Shown: one piece after another, positions 8,187-17,130 of the stretch
Layout: every line of letters starts with the position of its first letter
How positions within the stretch are numbered: position 1 is the first letter of the stretch
NCBI GenBank assembly: GCA_035544575.1
Contig: DATKEC010000004.1
Location: 1 to 60,954 of the forward strand
Direction: 5' to 3'
Length of the DNA: 60,954 bases
Source: DATHWB01 sp035544575
Lineage (GTDB): Bacteria; Actinomycetota; Acidimicrobiia; Spongiisociales; ZC4RG35
Notes under the pieces: model-generated
Database searches by the model: none
What the model was told of the DNA's origin: nothing
Seen by the model: only the letters and a program-made list of their open reading frames with translations
Made by a program: the position numbers and the translations under genes

Positions 8187-9059
8187 GTGTTCGCCGTCAT
8201 CTCCTATCCGCCGATCCCGTTGTTCGAGGTGGGGCCGCTCACGATGTCTTTGCACGGCCTGTTCGCCGCCCTTGGCTTCATCGCCGGCGCCTTCTACACC
8301 ACCCGCATGCTGGAGCAGCGTGGGTTCTCGGCTGAGGCCTACCAGTCGGTCCTCTCCTGGGCGCTGGTCGGTTCGCTGCTCGGGGCGCGGTACCTGACGA
8401 CTCCCGCCGCCCTGCTCGACGGCGTTCCGTTCGCCACCGCCATGAACCCGGTATCGGGCAACTTTTCGATCATGGGCGGGTTCGCCGGGGGAATCCTGGT
8501 GGGCTGGTGGAGGATGCGGAAGGTGGGTCTGGACCGTCTTCCCACCTTCGACAACGCTTCGTACGGTCTGGCGATCGGCACGATCGTCGGCCGTATCGGC
8601 GATCTGGCGATCGTCGAGCATCTCGGTTCGGCGACGGACCTCCCGTGGGGCTACGGGATTCGTCCGGGCTATGACGTCGCTCCTATGCACAACGCCTTGG
8701 AGTGTTCGGGGACACCCATCGGCGTCGAGTTCTGCGGGGTGTATCACCACGTCGCTCTCTACGACATGATGGGGGCGATCGTCCTCTTCTTCGTCCTCTT
8801 CCAGGTCCAGAAGCGGTTCCGGCTCCATTACGGCCAGCTCTTCTCGTTCTGGGTGGTCTGGTACGGGCTGCAGCGGTTCATCCTCGATGCTCTCCGTTTC
8901 GACAGCGGCGACGCCACGGTGGGTGCGTTCACGTGGAATCAGGTGAGCGGGCTGGCTGCGGCGCTGTTGGGTGTCGCCTTGTTCGTTTGGTTCGGTCGGA
9001 ACCAACCGGTGGTTTCGGCTGCCAACGACGAAGCTCGACAGCCGCTCGCCCCGGCGTGA
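8187..9059 (+). CDS. lgt: Prolipoprotein diacylglyceryl transferase
   Basis: A 290-residue membrane enzyme that transfers diacylglycerol from phosphatidylglycerol to the lipobox cysteine of prolipoproteins. The start ISYPPIPLFEVG is typical of Lgt. The essential region GRIGD near residue 135 and HLG and Arg/Glu-containing loops follow. The central GNFSIMGGFAGG corresponds to the conserved Lgt phrase (usually G.s..GG..G). Seven hydrophobic segments are visible. Substrates are present in this window: the ctaC product, the lipoprotein at 5372-6196 and the ABC receptor at 40609-41736 all have lipoboxes. Confidence 0.88.
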   Translation: MFAVISYPPIPLFEVGPLTMSLHGLFAALGFIAGAFYTTRMLEQRGFSAEAYQSVLSWALVGSLLGARYLTTPAALLDGVPFATAMNPVSGNFSIMGGFAGGILVGWWRMRKVGLDRLPTFDNASYGLAIGTIVGRIGDLAIVEHLGSATDLPWGYGIRPGYDVAPMHNALECSGTPIGVEFCGVYHHVALYDMMGAIVLFFVLFQVQKRFRLHYGQLFSFWVVWYGLQRFILDALRFDSGDATVGAFTWNQVSGLAAALLGVALFVWFGRNQPVVSAANDEARQPLAPA

Positions 9060-9150
9060 GCTGGCGGTTCGTGAGGCTGAGGCCGAACGGCTCTGTGTCG
9101 TAGGCCGGGCTTTCGGGTATACGTGGTGTACTCGACCGACCTGGAGTCTC

Positions 9151-9942
9151 ATGACACAGTCCACGCCCGCGCCGGATGTCGCCATCACGCTTGGGGACGG
9201 TGTTTCCCAAAAGGACCGAGATCACGCCGAAGCGACCATCGAATCGCTGGTCTCGAAGGCGTCGCGTCCGGTGATCTTCGTGCGGCTGAAGCTGGCGATG
9301 GACGAGAGTCGTCCCCGTGACGAGCAGGCTCTCGCCCAGGGCACCATCGACATGAGCGGCGCCATCCTCCGGGCGGAGTCAACCGCTGCGTCGATGCTGG
9401 AGGCAGTCGAGGCTCTCGCCACCCGGTTGGAACGCCGGATGCGCCGGCTGGCCGAGCGCCGCGAGGATGCTTCTCAGCGGCCGCCGTCGACTCCTGATGG
9501 TCAGTGGCGCAGCGGCGACCTGCCGTCTGCCCGCCCCACGTATTTCGCCCGTCCCAAGGAGGACCGGCGGATCGAGCGGCGCAAGGCTTTCGCCCCCCAC
9601 TTTTCGTCGATCGACGAGGCGCTCTTCGACCTCGAGGTGCTGGATCACCGGTTCTTCTTGTTCACCGATGCTGCCAGCGGGGGTGACGCGATCGTGTTCG
9701 AAACCGAGGACGGGGTGGCGGTGCGGACCCTCACCGGCGAGGAGATCCCCGGTGGGGACAGTCTCCCTGGGCTGGCGTTCGATTCACGCTCCGCACAGGT
9801 GCTGACCGATGAGGAGGCAGCGAACCGGCTCGACGTTTCCGGGGCGCCGTTCATCTTCTTCCGCCAGTCTGGTTCGGATCGGGGTGCGGTTCTCTACCGG
9901 CGCTACGACGGTCACTACGGCCTGATCGAACCCGCCGGCTGA
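9151..9942 (+). CDS. hpf: Long-form ribosome hibernation promoting factor (HPF/RaiA family)
   Basis: A 263-residue protein. The N-terminal 100 residues fit the beta-alpha S30AE/HPF ribosome-binding domain in degenerate form (VAITLGDGVSQKD, then VIFVRLKL). A charged linker of about 60 residues follows. A C-terminal part with repeated dimerisation-domain-like pattern (FFLFTDAASGGDAIVFE, then APFIFFRQSGSDRGAVLYRRYDGHYGLI) matches the long HPF C-terminal domain, which pairs ribosomes into 100S dimers. The start at 9151 is preceded by CTGGAGTC, a modest ribosome binding site. In actinobacteria such proteins are induced in dormancy or hypoxia. The N-terminal domain is divergent, so the call is good but not certain. 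Confidence 0.75.
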   Translation: MTQSTPAPDVAITLGDGVSQKDRDHAEATIESLVSKASRPVIFVRLKLAMDESRPRDEQALAQGTIDMSGAILRAESTAASMLEAVEALATRLERRMRRLAERREDASQRPPSTPDGQWRSGDLPSARPTYFARPKEDRRIERRKAFAPHFSSIDEALFDLEVLDHRFFLFTDAASGGDAIVFETEDGVAVRTLTGEEIPGGDSLPGLAFDSRSAQVLTDEEAANRLDVSGAPFIFFRQSGSDRGAVLYRRYDGHYGLIEPAG

Positions 9943-9955
9943 GTCGGCTTGAGCT

Positions 9956-10372
9956 TCAGTCGATTCTGACGGCGCCGTCGGGGTCGAGGGTCCAGCCCGG
10001 GTTGTGGGCGATCTCCCACGGATGGCCGTCGGGGTCGACGAAGGCGCCGGAGTATCCGCCCCAGAAGGTTTCGGCTCCTTCCCGGACGATCTCAGCTCCT
10101 GCGGCCTCGGCCTCGGCGATCACCCGGTCGACCTCGTCGGGCGAGCGGACGTTGTGGGCGAGGGTCACGCCTCCCCATCCTCCGGTGTCGGTCACGCCGG
10201 AGTCCTCGGCGAGGGATTCCCGGGACCACAACCCGAGCACCATCCCGCTGGCCTGGAAGAAGACGACGTCGGTCTCCTCGCCGGTGGGCTGCCACCCCAT
10301 CGCCTCGTAAAACTGTCGGGACCGTTCGAGATCCGCCACACCCAAGGTGACGAGACTGATCCGCTGTTCCAT
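9956..10372 (-). CDS. VOC-superfamily protein (glyoxalase/bleomycin-resistance fold)
   Basis: A 138-residue single-domain protein with two beta-alpha-beta-beta-beta repeats. It has the N-terminal pattern ISLVTLGVADLERSRQFYE and the C-terminal pattern AFVDPDGHPWEIAHNP, both characteristic of the VOC superfamily. Metal ligands cannot be assigned with confidence, and the C-terminal Glu in WEIAH is the usual last ligand position. A strong ribosome binding site, AGGAGG, lies seven bases before the ATG at 10372. Members include dioxygenases, lyases and antibiotic-binding proteins, so the function stays open. It ends 14 bp from the stop of the convergent hpf gene. Confidence 0.82.
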   Translation of the reverse strand: MEQRISLVTLGVADLERSRQFYEAMGWQPTGEETDVVFFQASGMVLGLWSRESLAEDSGVTDTGGWGGVTLAHNVRSPDEVDRVIAEAEAAGAEIVREGAETFWGGYSGAFVDPDGHPWEIAHNPGWTLDPDGAVRID

Positions 10373-10812
10373 GTCACACCTCCTCGGGACATTGTGCCGG
10401 TTTGGCCTACGGCCGGAGCCATGGACAGGCCGTTGGGTCGATTGCAGCGATCCGTTCCCAACTCGTCCAGCCGATCCGCCGGTGCAGCCCTTCCAACTCG
10501 GACGCGGAAGGTCGCGCGCCAAAGAGCTGGGACACGACGCCAGTGAATCCACACCTAGCACACGCTCTAAGCGCTACGTGACTCAGGACGAGTCGCGGAG
10601 TTCCCTTCACTTCCTGACAGACAATTGGCGGGAAGTCTTGAACGGTCGCCCAGTACGGCGATGGAGAGTCCGAAAGTCCCGCCTTCTGGAAATTTGTGGC
10701 CGTCTCGGAGACTCGGACCCTCCAAACATGAATGGAGCGTTCCTGCGGTTGGGGGACGGGTCTTGCGCTCGATCCGGTGACCGGGACATCATCGCCGCTT
10801 AGGCTGCTCGTC
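10373..10812. other. 440-bp gap without a convincing gene, left edge of the defence-like cassette
   Basis: No frame here has convincing codon usage or a recognisable product. The composition becomes richer in A and T from about 10560, which continues through the next two genes. This change of composition marks the probable left boundary of an acquired segment. No tRNA or direct-repeat attachment site was found. A clear promoter for the helicase gene was not seen. Confidence 0.4.
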
Positions 10813-12762
10813 GTGCACCTCTACTCAGGAACTTCAACTGACTTCGTGTCCGCAGCCACACGAAACCGGATTGGTGAGATGCTGCGGGGGGGCTTCTTTC
10901 GGCATTTCCGCTACTGGCCGCCCGAGTCTGAAGTTCGATCTTGGAAGAACTCCCTCGCCGCGATGGGGCGGGTCGTGGAGGTGGCTGGACTTCGAGATCA
11001 CGGCGTCATTTGTGAGTACCAACTGCCGATGACTTCCCGTCGGTTGGACGTGATGCTCACAGGACACAATGACGAGGGACGCCCGATGGCGTCGATAGTA
11101 GAACTCAAGCAGTGGGATGGGGCCGAGCCCTCGGACATCGATGAGCTGGTGACCGTGTTCCTCGGTGGAAGCCTGCGCGAGACGTTGCATCCATCAGTCC
11201 AGGTGGGGCAGTATCGGCAATACCTTCTCGACACACACGAGGTCTTCGCCGAAGACAAGGCCGGTCTGCGGGCTTCGAGTTACTTGCATAACTTCACATA
11301 TGACGCCGAGTCCGAGCTGTATGCGGCTCGCCACGCAGGGGCGCTGGCGGTGAACCCACTCTTCGCTGGAGATCAGGTAGATGAACTCGCAGCTTGGCTC
11401 AACGAGGAACTCGGGGGCGGTGGAGGTGTCCCACTGGTCACGACGGTGCTTGAGGGCAGGTACCGCCCTAACAAGAAGCTGCTTGAGCACACCTCCAAGA
11501 TCATCAAGGGAGAGCCGGCCTACGTGCTACTTGACGAACAGCGGGTCGCCTTCAACTCCGTAATCGCGCATGTTGCGGAAGCGCATCGGACTGGGACCAA
11601 GGCAGCCTTCATAATCAAGGGAGGCCCGGGAACCGGAAAGTCCGTGCTCGCCGTCAACCTGGTCGGGGAGCTATCAGCGAATGGGTATGTGACCCACCAC
11701 GCGACTGGGTCGCGCGCGTTTACCGGGAATATGCGTAAGGCAGTTGGATCCCGAGCAGGCAATCTCTTCAAGTACTTCAACTCCTACATGGCTGAGGACC
11801 CCGACGTTCTTGACGTGCTGATCTGCGACGAGGCTCACCGAATCCGTGAGACGAGTGCCAACAGGTTCACACCTGCCGCGAACCGGACTGACACTTCTCA
11901 AGTTCTGGAGCTGTTAGGGGTTGCCCGGGTCGCTGTCTTCTTTATCGACGACATGCAGGTCGTACGCCCAGGCGAGATCGGAAGTTCGGAACTGATCTCC
12001 TCGGCTGCGAACGAGATCGGAGCAAATTTGTACGAGTACGAACTCGAGGCTCAGTTTCGGTGCGCGGGTTCCGACGCGTTCGTGTCGTGGGTGGAGAACA
12101 CTCTCGAACTCCGGCGAACACCGGACGTGATTTGGGACGCCGACTCGGAGTTCGACTTCGATGTGGTGGACTCTCCTCGTGAACTTCAGGCCCTTATTAA
12201 CCAGCGTGCTAATGCCGGCCACTCAGCGCGTCTCGTCGCAGGTTTCTGCTGGCCATGGTCGAATCCCGAGTCTGATGGCACCCTTGTCGACGACGTGCAA
12301 CTCGTGGACTTCTCGATGCCGTGGAACGCCCGCCCTGAAAGGAAGGCTGCGAAGGGCATTCCGAAAGCAGAGATGTGGGCCACCGACTCAAACGGGCTTC
12401 AGCAGGTCGGATGCGTCTACACGGCGCAAGGCTTCGAGTTCGACTACGTCGGTCTGATTTTCGGCCGCGATCTGACCTACTCCTTCGGTTCAGGCTGGTC
12501 CGGGAACCCACACCACTCGCATGACGCGGTTGTGAAGCGGGCGGCTAAGGAGAGCGAAGAGGCATTCACGAATCTCGTCAAGCAGACCTATCGGGTGCTC
12601 TTCACCCGTGGTCTTAAGGGTTGCTATGTCTACTTCGAGGACGCAGCCACGCGAGACTTCGTACTCAGTCGGATCGATCGGCGGACGGACCCGGCGGAAG
12701 TCGATACACCACTCACTGATTTGGCTGCGCCGGTGTCCGAGCCGGAGACCTCGGAACGATGA
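10813..12762 (+). CDS. DUF2075 helicase with N-terminal PD-(D/E)xK-like nuclease motif
   Basis: A 649-residue protein from the GTG at 10813; an ATG at 10732 would add 27 unlikely residues, and relatives start with a phrase like LYSGT. Residues about 77-100 carry RRLDVML followed by SIVELKQW, that is D79 and E97-x-K99, the order of a PD-(D/E)xK nuclease core. The rest is a DUF2075 (Schlafen-like) P-loop helicase: GGPGTGKS at about 270-277, Walker B LICDEAHR and a C-terminal YTAQGFEFDYVGL motif typical of superfamily 1 helicase motif V. Base composition is less GC-rich than the neighbours, which suggests transfer. It overlaps the next gene by ATGA. Likely part of a phage-defence or nucleic-acid-stress module; this is inference. 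Confidence 0.78.
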   Translation: MHLYSGTSTDFVSAATRNRIGEMLRGGFFRHFRYWPPESEVRSWKNSLAAMGRVVEVAGLRDHGVICEYQLPMTSRRLDVMLTGHNDEGRPMASIVELKQWDGAEPSDIDELVTVFLGGSLRETLHPSVQVGQYRQYLLDTHEVFAEDKAGLRASSYLHNFTYDAESELYAARHAGALAVNPLFAGDQVDELAAWLNEELGGGGGVPLVTTVLEGRYRPNKKLLEHTSKIIKGEPAYVLLDEQRVAFNSVIAHVAEAHRTGTKAAFIIKGGPGTGKSVLAVNLVGELSANGYVTHHATGSRAFTGNMRKAVGSRAGNLFKYFNSYMAEDPDVLDVLICDEAHRIRETSANRFTPAANRTDTSQVLELLGVARVAVFFIDDMQVVRPGEIGSSELISSAANEIGANLYEYELEAQFRCAGSDAFVSWVENTLELRRTPDVIWDADSEFDFDVVDSPRELQALINQRANAGHSARLVAGFCWPWSNPESDGTLVDDVQLVDFSMPWNARPERKAAKGIPKAEMWATDSNGLQQVGCVYTAQGFEFDYVGLIFGRDLTYSFGSGWSGNPHHSHDAVVKRAAKESEEAFTNLVKQTYRVLFTRGLKGCYVYFEDAATRDFVLSRIDRRTDPAEVDTPLTDLAAPVSEPETSER

Positions 12763-13082
12763 GCAGGTCAGTCGACGTGACGGCGCTCGCACAGTTCCTA
12801 AGGGAGTTCGCGGCCGATCGAGACTGGGAGCAGTACCACACACCGAAGAACCTCGCCATGGCACTCGCAGCTGAGGCCGGCGAGCTGCTCGACATCTTCC
12901 AGTGGCTCACGGCCGAAGAGTCGGTGGCGGTGATGTCCGATCCCGACCGAGCTCGAGCTGTTCAGGAGGAGATCGCCGACGTATTTCAGTACTTGGTTCG
13001 GTTGGCAGACATACTGGGTGTTGACATCGAGGAAGCGGTTTGGGAGAAGTTGCGCCACAACGAGTCGCGTTTTCCGTCGTGA
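12759..13082 (+). CDS. MazG-like nucleotide pyrophosphohydrolase
   Basis: A 107-residue all-alpha NTP pyrophosphatase of the MazG/dCTPase-1 (RS21-C6) type. The metal-binding pattern is present: EAGELLDIFQW around residues 40-50 (E-x2-E) and EEIADVFQYLV around residues 69-79 (E-x2-D). Such enzymes split nucleoside triphosphates to monophosphate and pyrophosphate. The start overlaps the helicase stop (ATGA 12759-12762), so the two proteins are made together. Pairing with a DUF2075 helicase suggests removal of nucleotides or alarmones during infection or damage. That job is inferred from context. Confidence 0.88.
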   Translation: MSRSVDVTALAQFLREFAADRDWEQYHTPKNLAMALAAEAGELLDIFQWLTAEESVAVMSDPDRARAVQEEIADVFQYLVRLADILGVDIEEAVWEKLRHNESRFPS

Positions 13083-13152
13083 TCCGACGGGTTCCCAAGC
13101 CGGCTGACCGTCTCATCGATCACATGTCTGGTGCCGTCAGCCTGCCAGGGGC

Positions 13153-13168
13153 TTGTTGGCTAGCGCCA
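13153..13168 (+). terminator. Possible hairpin behind the helicase/MazG pair
   Basis: GTTGGC-TAGC-GCCAAC forms a six-bp stem with a four-base loop about 70 bp after the MazG stop. There is no T-run, so it is a weak intrinsic terminator at best. The rest of the 299-bp gap to 13381 contains a second inverted repeat, GACCGGG (13313-13319) with CCCGGTC (13335-13341), and no gene. Confidence 0.3.
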
Positions 13169-13381
13169 ACTTGGTTCCGCATATCTGCGAGCGGTGCTTC
13201 ATGACGAAGGATCGGTCTGGGTGCTGAGCGGCGCTGACCGTTTGCGGTCCGGGCGGACCGAGTTGGAAGAACCCGACGACGTCGAGCGAGCCTGAGACAA
13301 ACGCGAGAGATGGACCGGGTCCCGTTCGCCGGGGCCCGGTCTACGATCGCCCGGAGCGGCGGCCGAGCGCATGGAGGAACG

Positions 13382-13825
13382 ATGATCGAGCCGATTCTCG
13401 TCGAGATCGAAGTCAGAGCCTCACCCGACCAAGCCTTCGACGTCTGGACCTCCCAGCCGACCATGTGGTGGCCGAAGTCGCAGTCGGTGAGCCGGGACCC
13501 CGAGCTCAACATCGTCTTCGAGCCTTCCGTCGGCGGACGGATCTACGAACAGACCTCCGACGGGACCGAGCACGACTGGGGCGAAGTGACCATGTGGGAG
13601 CCCCCGCACCGCGTCTCCCACACCTGGCATCTGTTCCCCGACACCCCCGAGGCCACCGAAGTCACTGTCACGTTCGAAGAAGTGGAGATCGGCACGGTGG
13701 TCCGACTCATGCACTCCCGCTTCGACCAGCTCCCGGCCGATGACATCCTCGAGGCGAGGAATCGAACCAAAGAAGTCTGGTCTGACCTGGTCGCCCATTT
13801 CCAGGGAGCCTTCAGCCGGGACTGA
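13382..13825 (+). CDS. SRPBCC (AHSA1-like) domain protein
   Basis: A 147-residue single-domain protein of the START-like SRPBCC fold in its Activator-of-Hsp90 (AHSA1) branch. It begins IEVRASPDQAFDVWTSQPTMWWP and carries GGRIYEQ, WEPPHRVSHTW and a C-terminal helix. The fold makes a deep hydrophobic pocket for ligands, and the bacterial members are mostly uncharacterised. The start at 13382 follows GGAGG at a good distance. The gene is 30 bp upstream of hrpB, with which no functional link is known. Confidence 0.82.
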   Translation: MIEPILVEIEVRASPDQAFDVWTSQPTMWWPKSQSVSRDPELNIVFEPSVGGRIYEQTSDGTEHDWGEVTMWEPPHRVSHTWHLFPDTPEATEVTVTFEEVEIGTVVRLMHSRFDQLPADDILEARNRTKEVWSDLVAHFQGAFSRD

Positions 13826-13842
13826 GCCCGGGCCGGTCCGCA

Positions 13843-13848
13843 TACTGT
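13843..13848 (+). promoter_or_regulatory. -10 box of probable leaderless hrpB promoter
   Basis: TACTGT lies six bases before GTG 13855, inside the 29-bp gap after the SRPBCC gene, and supports that start codon. Confidence 0.4.
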
Positions 13849-13854
13849 GAGCCT

Positions 13855-16272
13855 GTGAACCCTCCCGACACCGGATTGCCGGTCGAAGCCTCGGTAGCCG
13901 AGGTCCGCACCGCCCTCGCCGACCAAGGTGCGGCGGTCCTCGTGGCACCCCCGGGATCGGGCAAGACCACCGTCGTTCCCCTCCGACTGCTCGACGAAGA
14001 ATGGCGGCAAGGTCGCAAAATCGTGGTGCTGGAACCGCGGCGGCTGGCCACCCGGGCCGCCGCCCGGCGAATGGCGACGCTGTTGGGCGAGTCCCTCGGC
14101 CAGACGGTCGGCTACGTCACCCGCACCGACCGAGAGACCGGCCCCGACATCGCCATCGAAGTCGTCACCGAAGGCGTGCTCACCCGACGGCTGCAGACCG
14201 ACCCGGGGTTGACCGACACCGCCGCGGTGATCTTCGACGAGATCCACGAACGCAATCTCCAGACCGACCTCGGCCTGGCGTTGGCCTTGCACACCCGCGG
14301 TCTGTTCCGTCCCGACCTACGGCTACTCGCCATGTCGGCCACCGTCGACGCGGCACGCATCTCGGCCGTGGTTGCCGGCCCGGTGATCGAATCCGACGCC
14401 CGCACCTATCCGGTCGACATGCGCTGGCGACCGGCGCCGCGCCATGGCCACATCGAACCACATGTCGCCACGGTGATCCGTGAAGCCCTCCGCACCGACG
14501 AAGGTGACATCCTCTGCTTCCTGCCGGGGATGGCCCAGATCGACCGGGTCTCTCGCCACCTCGACGACGTGGATGCCGAAGTCCACCGTCTCCACGGCAG
14601 CCTTCCCCTCGACGACCAGGACCGGGCGATCAGCCCCGGACGGCAACGCAAGGTGGTGCTGTCCACCGACATCGCCGAGTCCAGCCTCACGGTGGAGGGT
14701 GTGTCTGTGGTCGTCGACTCGGGCCTGGCCCGCTCGCCCCGCTTCGATGCCCGCACCGGGATGAGCCGTCTGACGACCATCGGGATCTCCAAGGCGTCGG
14801 CGGATCAGCGGGCGGGCAGGGCAGGTCGTCTCGGCCCTGGTGTGGCGTACCGGCTGTGGTCGAAGATGGAACACGCCGCCCGCAAGACCGACATCGAACC
14901 TGAGATTCTCACGGTGGACCTGGCCGGGTTCTTCCTCGACATGGTCCATTTCGGCGTGGACGATCCGAAGACGTTGATCTGGCTGGATCCGCCGCCGGCC
15001 CGGGCCGTGTCCGAAGCCGTCGACCTGTTGGTCTCCCTGGGGGCGATCGACGCCGACCGCCGGCTCACGAACACAGGACGGGCGATGGCCCGGCTCCCGC
15101 TTCACCCCCGCCTGGCCCGCATGGTCGCCGACGCCGGCACCCACGGGTGGACGGCGTGTCTGGTGGCGGCGTTGGTGGACGATCGCGACCTCTTCGGCGG
15201 GCCGCTCGACGAACGTCCGGTCGATCTGGCGCTGCGGGTGCGGGCGGTGGTCGACGGCGACCATCGGGCAGACCGCCGCGGCGCGGAACGGGTCCTTCGC
15301 ACCGCCCAGGATCTCGCCTCGCGGGCCCGGATCGACGAGTCTGACGTGAACATCGACCGGGTCGGCCCGCTGCTGGCGTTGGCCTTTCCCGACCGGCTGG
15401 CGATCCGGCGGGGGAGTCCCGGCCGGTTCCAGCTGCGGCTGGGGGCAACGGCGTGGGTGCCCAGCACCGACCCGCTCGCCCCGGAGGCGTTCCTGGTCGC
15501 CGCCGACCTCGACGGTAAACGCAAGGACGCCCGCATCCGCCTGGCGGCCGGCATCGACGCCGACGAGGTGGTCTTCGCCTTTGCTGACGAGATCGACGAA
15601 CGGACCGAAGTGGTCTGGGAGTCCGATCGCCTGGTGGAACGGACCGAGCGGAAGCTGGGTGGGATCGTGCTCGAGTCCTTCGAACGCCGTGCCCGGCCCG
15701 ATGACCGGACCCGGGCGATGGTGCTCGACCGGATCCGGTCGGATCCGAACGTGCTCGTCTGGGTAACGGCGGCCGTCGCCTTCGTCGAGCGGGTGGCCTT
15801 CCTGCATCGCTCCGAACCGGGTTCCTGGCCCGATTGGACGGTCGAGTCGCTCACCCGGGACGCCGGGTCGTGGCTGGAGGGTTGGATCACGGCCGCCACA
15901 TCGCTCGACGAGGTGCGACAGGCCGATGTGCTCGCCGCGTTGCGCAACTCCCTCGGCCACGACGCCGCCCGCCGGGTAGACCAGGAGGCCCCGACCACGG
16001 TGAAACTGCCGTCGGGTCGGGACGTCAAGGTGGACTATTCGGGGGAGCGGCCGAGCATCGCCGCCCGGGTCCAGGAGTTCTACGGCTCCGATGTCACCCC
16101 GCAGGTGGGTGGGCGTCGTCTGGTGCTGGAGCTGCTCTCGCCCGCGCAGCGCCCGGTGCAGATCACCGACGATCTCGCCGGCTTCTGGAAGGGCTCGTGG
16201 GCCGAAGTGCGCAAGGAGATGGCCGGCCGCTACCCGAAACACAACTGGCCGGAGAACCCCGCCGAGACCTGA
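13855..16272 (+). CDS. hrpB: ATP-dependent helicase HrpB
   Basis: An 805-residue DEAH-type RNA helicase. The Walker A phrase is APPGSGKTT near residues 31-39, the DEIH box is at 128-131, motif III is MSATVD and motif VI is QRAGRAGR. The C-terminal HrpB domain is intact and ends with the diagnostic YPKHNWPENP. Full family length is about 800-850 residues. The cellular role of HrpB in bacteria is poorly defined and is thought to concern RNA processing. The gene starts with GTG. Confidence 0.95.
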   Translation: MNPPDTGLPVEASVAEVRTALADQGAAVLVAPPGSGKTTVVPLRLLDEEWRQGRKIVVLEPRRLATRAAARRMATLLGESLGQTVGYVTRTDRETGPDIAIEVVTEGVLTRRLQTDPGLTDTAAVIFDEIHERNLQTDLGLALALHTRGLFRPDLRLLAMSATVDAARISAVVAGPVIESDARTYPVDMRWRPAPRHGHIEPHVATVIREALRTDEGDILCFLPGMAQIDRVSRHLDDVDAEVHRLHGSLPLDDQDRAISPGRQRKVVLSTDIAESSLTVEGVSVVVDSGLARSPRFDARTGMSRLTTIGISKASADQRAGRAGRLGPGVAYRLWSKMEHAARKTDIEPEILTVDLAGFFLDMVHFGVDDPKTLIWLDPPPARAVSEAVDLLVSLGAIDADRRLTNTGRAMARLPLHPRLARMVADAGTHGWTACLVAALVDDRDLFGGPLDERPVDLALRVRAVVDGDHRADRRGAERVLRTAQDLASRARIDESDVNIDRVGPLLALAFPDRLAIRRGSPGRFQLRLGATAWVPSTDPLAPEAFLVAADLDGKRKDARIRLAAGIDADEVVFAFADEIDERTEVVWESDRLVERTERKLGGIVLESFERRARPDDRTRAMVLDRIRSDPNVLVWVTAAVAFVERVAFLHRSEPGSWPDWTVESLTRDAGSWLEGWITAATSLDEVRQADVLAALRNSLGHDAARRVDQEAPTTVKLPSGRDVKVDYSGERPSIAARVQEFYGSDVTPQVGGRRLVLELLSPAQRPVQITDDLAGFWKGSWAEVRKEMAGRYPKHNWPENPAET

Positions 16273-16284
16273 GCACCAGCTCTG

Positions 16285-17049
16285 TCAGTCGGTTCCCGCG
16301 GACAGGCGGGCGGCGATGCTGGCCATCACCGCTTCGGACCAGGGAGCGGACCCTTCGCCGGTTGTCAGGTGGGCGACGGCCTGGCTGATCTGATCCCGCT
16401 GGTGCCGGACGAAATCGGTGTCCACCACGTCGCCGTGGCCGGGGACGACCGTGGGCGGGTTCGCCGCGAGTACGCGGTCGAGGGTGACAACCCACTCGGA
16501 CGGATAGGAATCCTGGAACACCGGTGGCGCACCTTCTTCGATCATGTCGCCCACGAAGCACACGTCGTCGACGGTGATGGTCACGTCGTTGTCGGTGTGT
16601 GCCCTCCCCAGCCAGGCGAGGTCGATGCGACGGTCGTCGAGGTGCAGGGTGATCGCTTGGTCGAAGGTGACCGTCGGGGGAACGATCTGGTAGGTCCGGT
16701 AGTGCGGCCGGACATCGTCTGGCATCCATTCGGCGGTGAGTAGCCGCAGGCGGGTGGCCTCCCCGTTCTCGATGAGGCTGCTGCGGCACCGGTCGTGGCC
16801 GACGATGGTCGACTCGGGGAATCGGTCGTTGCCGAAGGTGTGATCCCAATGCATGTGGGTGTTGATGAGATACCGCACCGGGAGGTTCGTGAGGGTGGCC
16901 AGATCGTGGCGCAGCTGGTCCGGATCCGGGTCGTAGCAGCGCGAGTCGATCAGACAGACCGACTCCGTCCCGATCACCACCCCGATGTTCTGATCGAGCG
17001 ATTCATAGCGGCGTCGGAAGACGCGGTCGCCGAGCTCTTGGAACAGCAT
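16285..17049 (-). CDS. MBL-fold metallo-hydrolase
   Basis: A 254-residue metallo-beta-lactamase-fold protein with the zinc motif HMHWDHTFGN near residue 62. Further ligand candidates are GRAHTDND (His), FVGDM (Asp) and VPGHGD (His). The pattern is that of the general hydrolase branch, which includes glyoxalase II-like, lactonase-like and sulfatase-like enzymes. The substrate is unknown. The ATG at 17049 is chosen as the first start in frame that keeps the conserved N-terminal strand. It is divergent from the thioesterase and converges with hrpB, 12 bp apart. Confidence 0.85.
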   Translation of the reverse strand: MLFQELGDRVFRRRYESLDQNIGVVIGTESVCLIDSRCYDPDPDQLRHDLATLTNLPVRYLINTHMHWDHTFGNDRFPESTIVGHDRCRSSLIENGEATRLRLLTAEWMPDDVRPHYRTYQIVPPTVTFDQAITLHLDDRRIDLAWLGRAHTDNDVTITVDDVCFVGDMIEEGAPPVFQDSYPSEWVVTLDRVLAANPPTVVPGHGDVVDTDFVRHQRDQISQAVAHLTTGEGSAPWSEAVMASIAARLSAGTD

Positions 17050-17117
17050 CTGGCCATTGTCGCTCGCATGGGAGCGCCGTGTGCGGTCGGCCCGATCGCC
17101 GTTGACCTGGCCCGGCG

Positions 17118-17123
17118 TAGTGT
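17118..17123 (+). promoter_or_regulatory. -10 box of probable leaderless thioesterase promoter
   Basis: TAGTGT is separated by seven bases from the ATG at 17131, which supports that start. Confidence 0.35.
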
Positions 17124-17130
17124 GCCGCCG

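Noticed and set aside
10347..10802. Plus-strand open frame across the gap before the helicase gene
   Set aside because: No domain, no ribosome binding site, and it overlaps the VOC promoter; considered non-coding.
13855..13900. SRPBCC and hrpB as a functional pair
   Set aside because: Adjacency alone; hrpB has its own leaderless-type promoter and no known partner of this kind.
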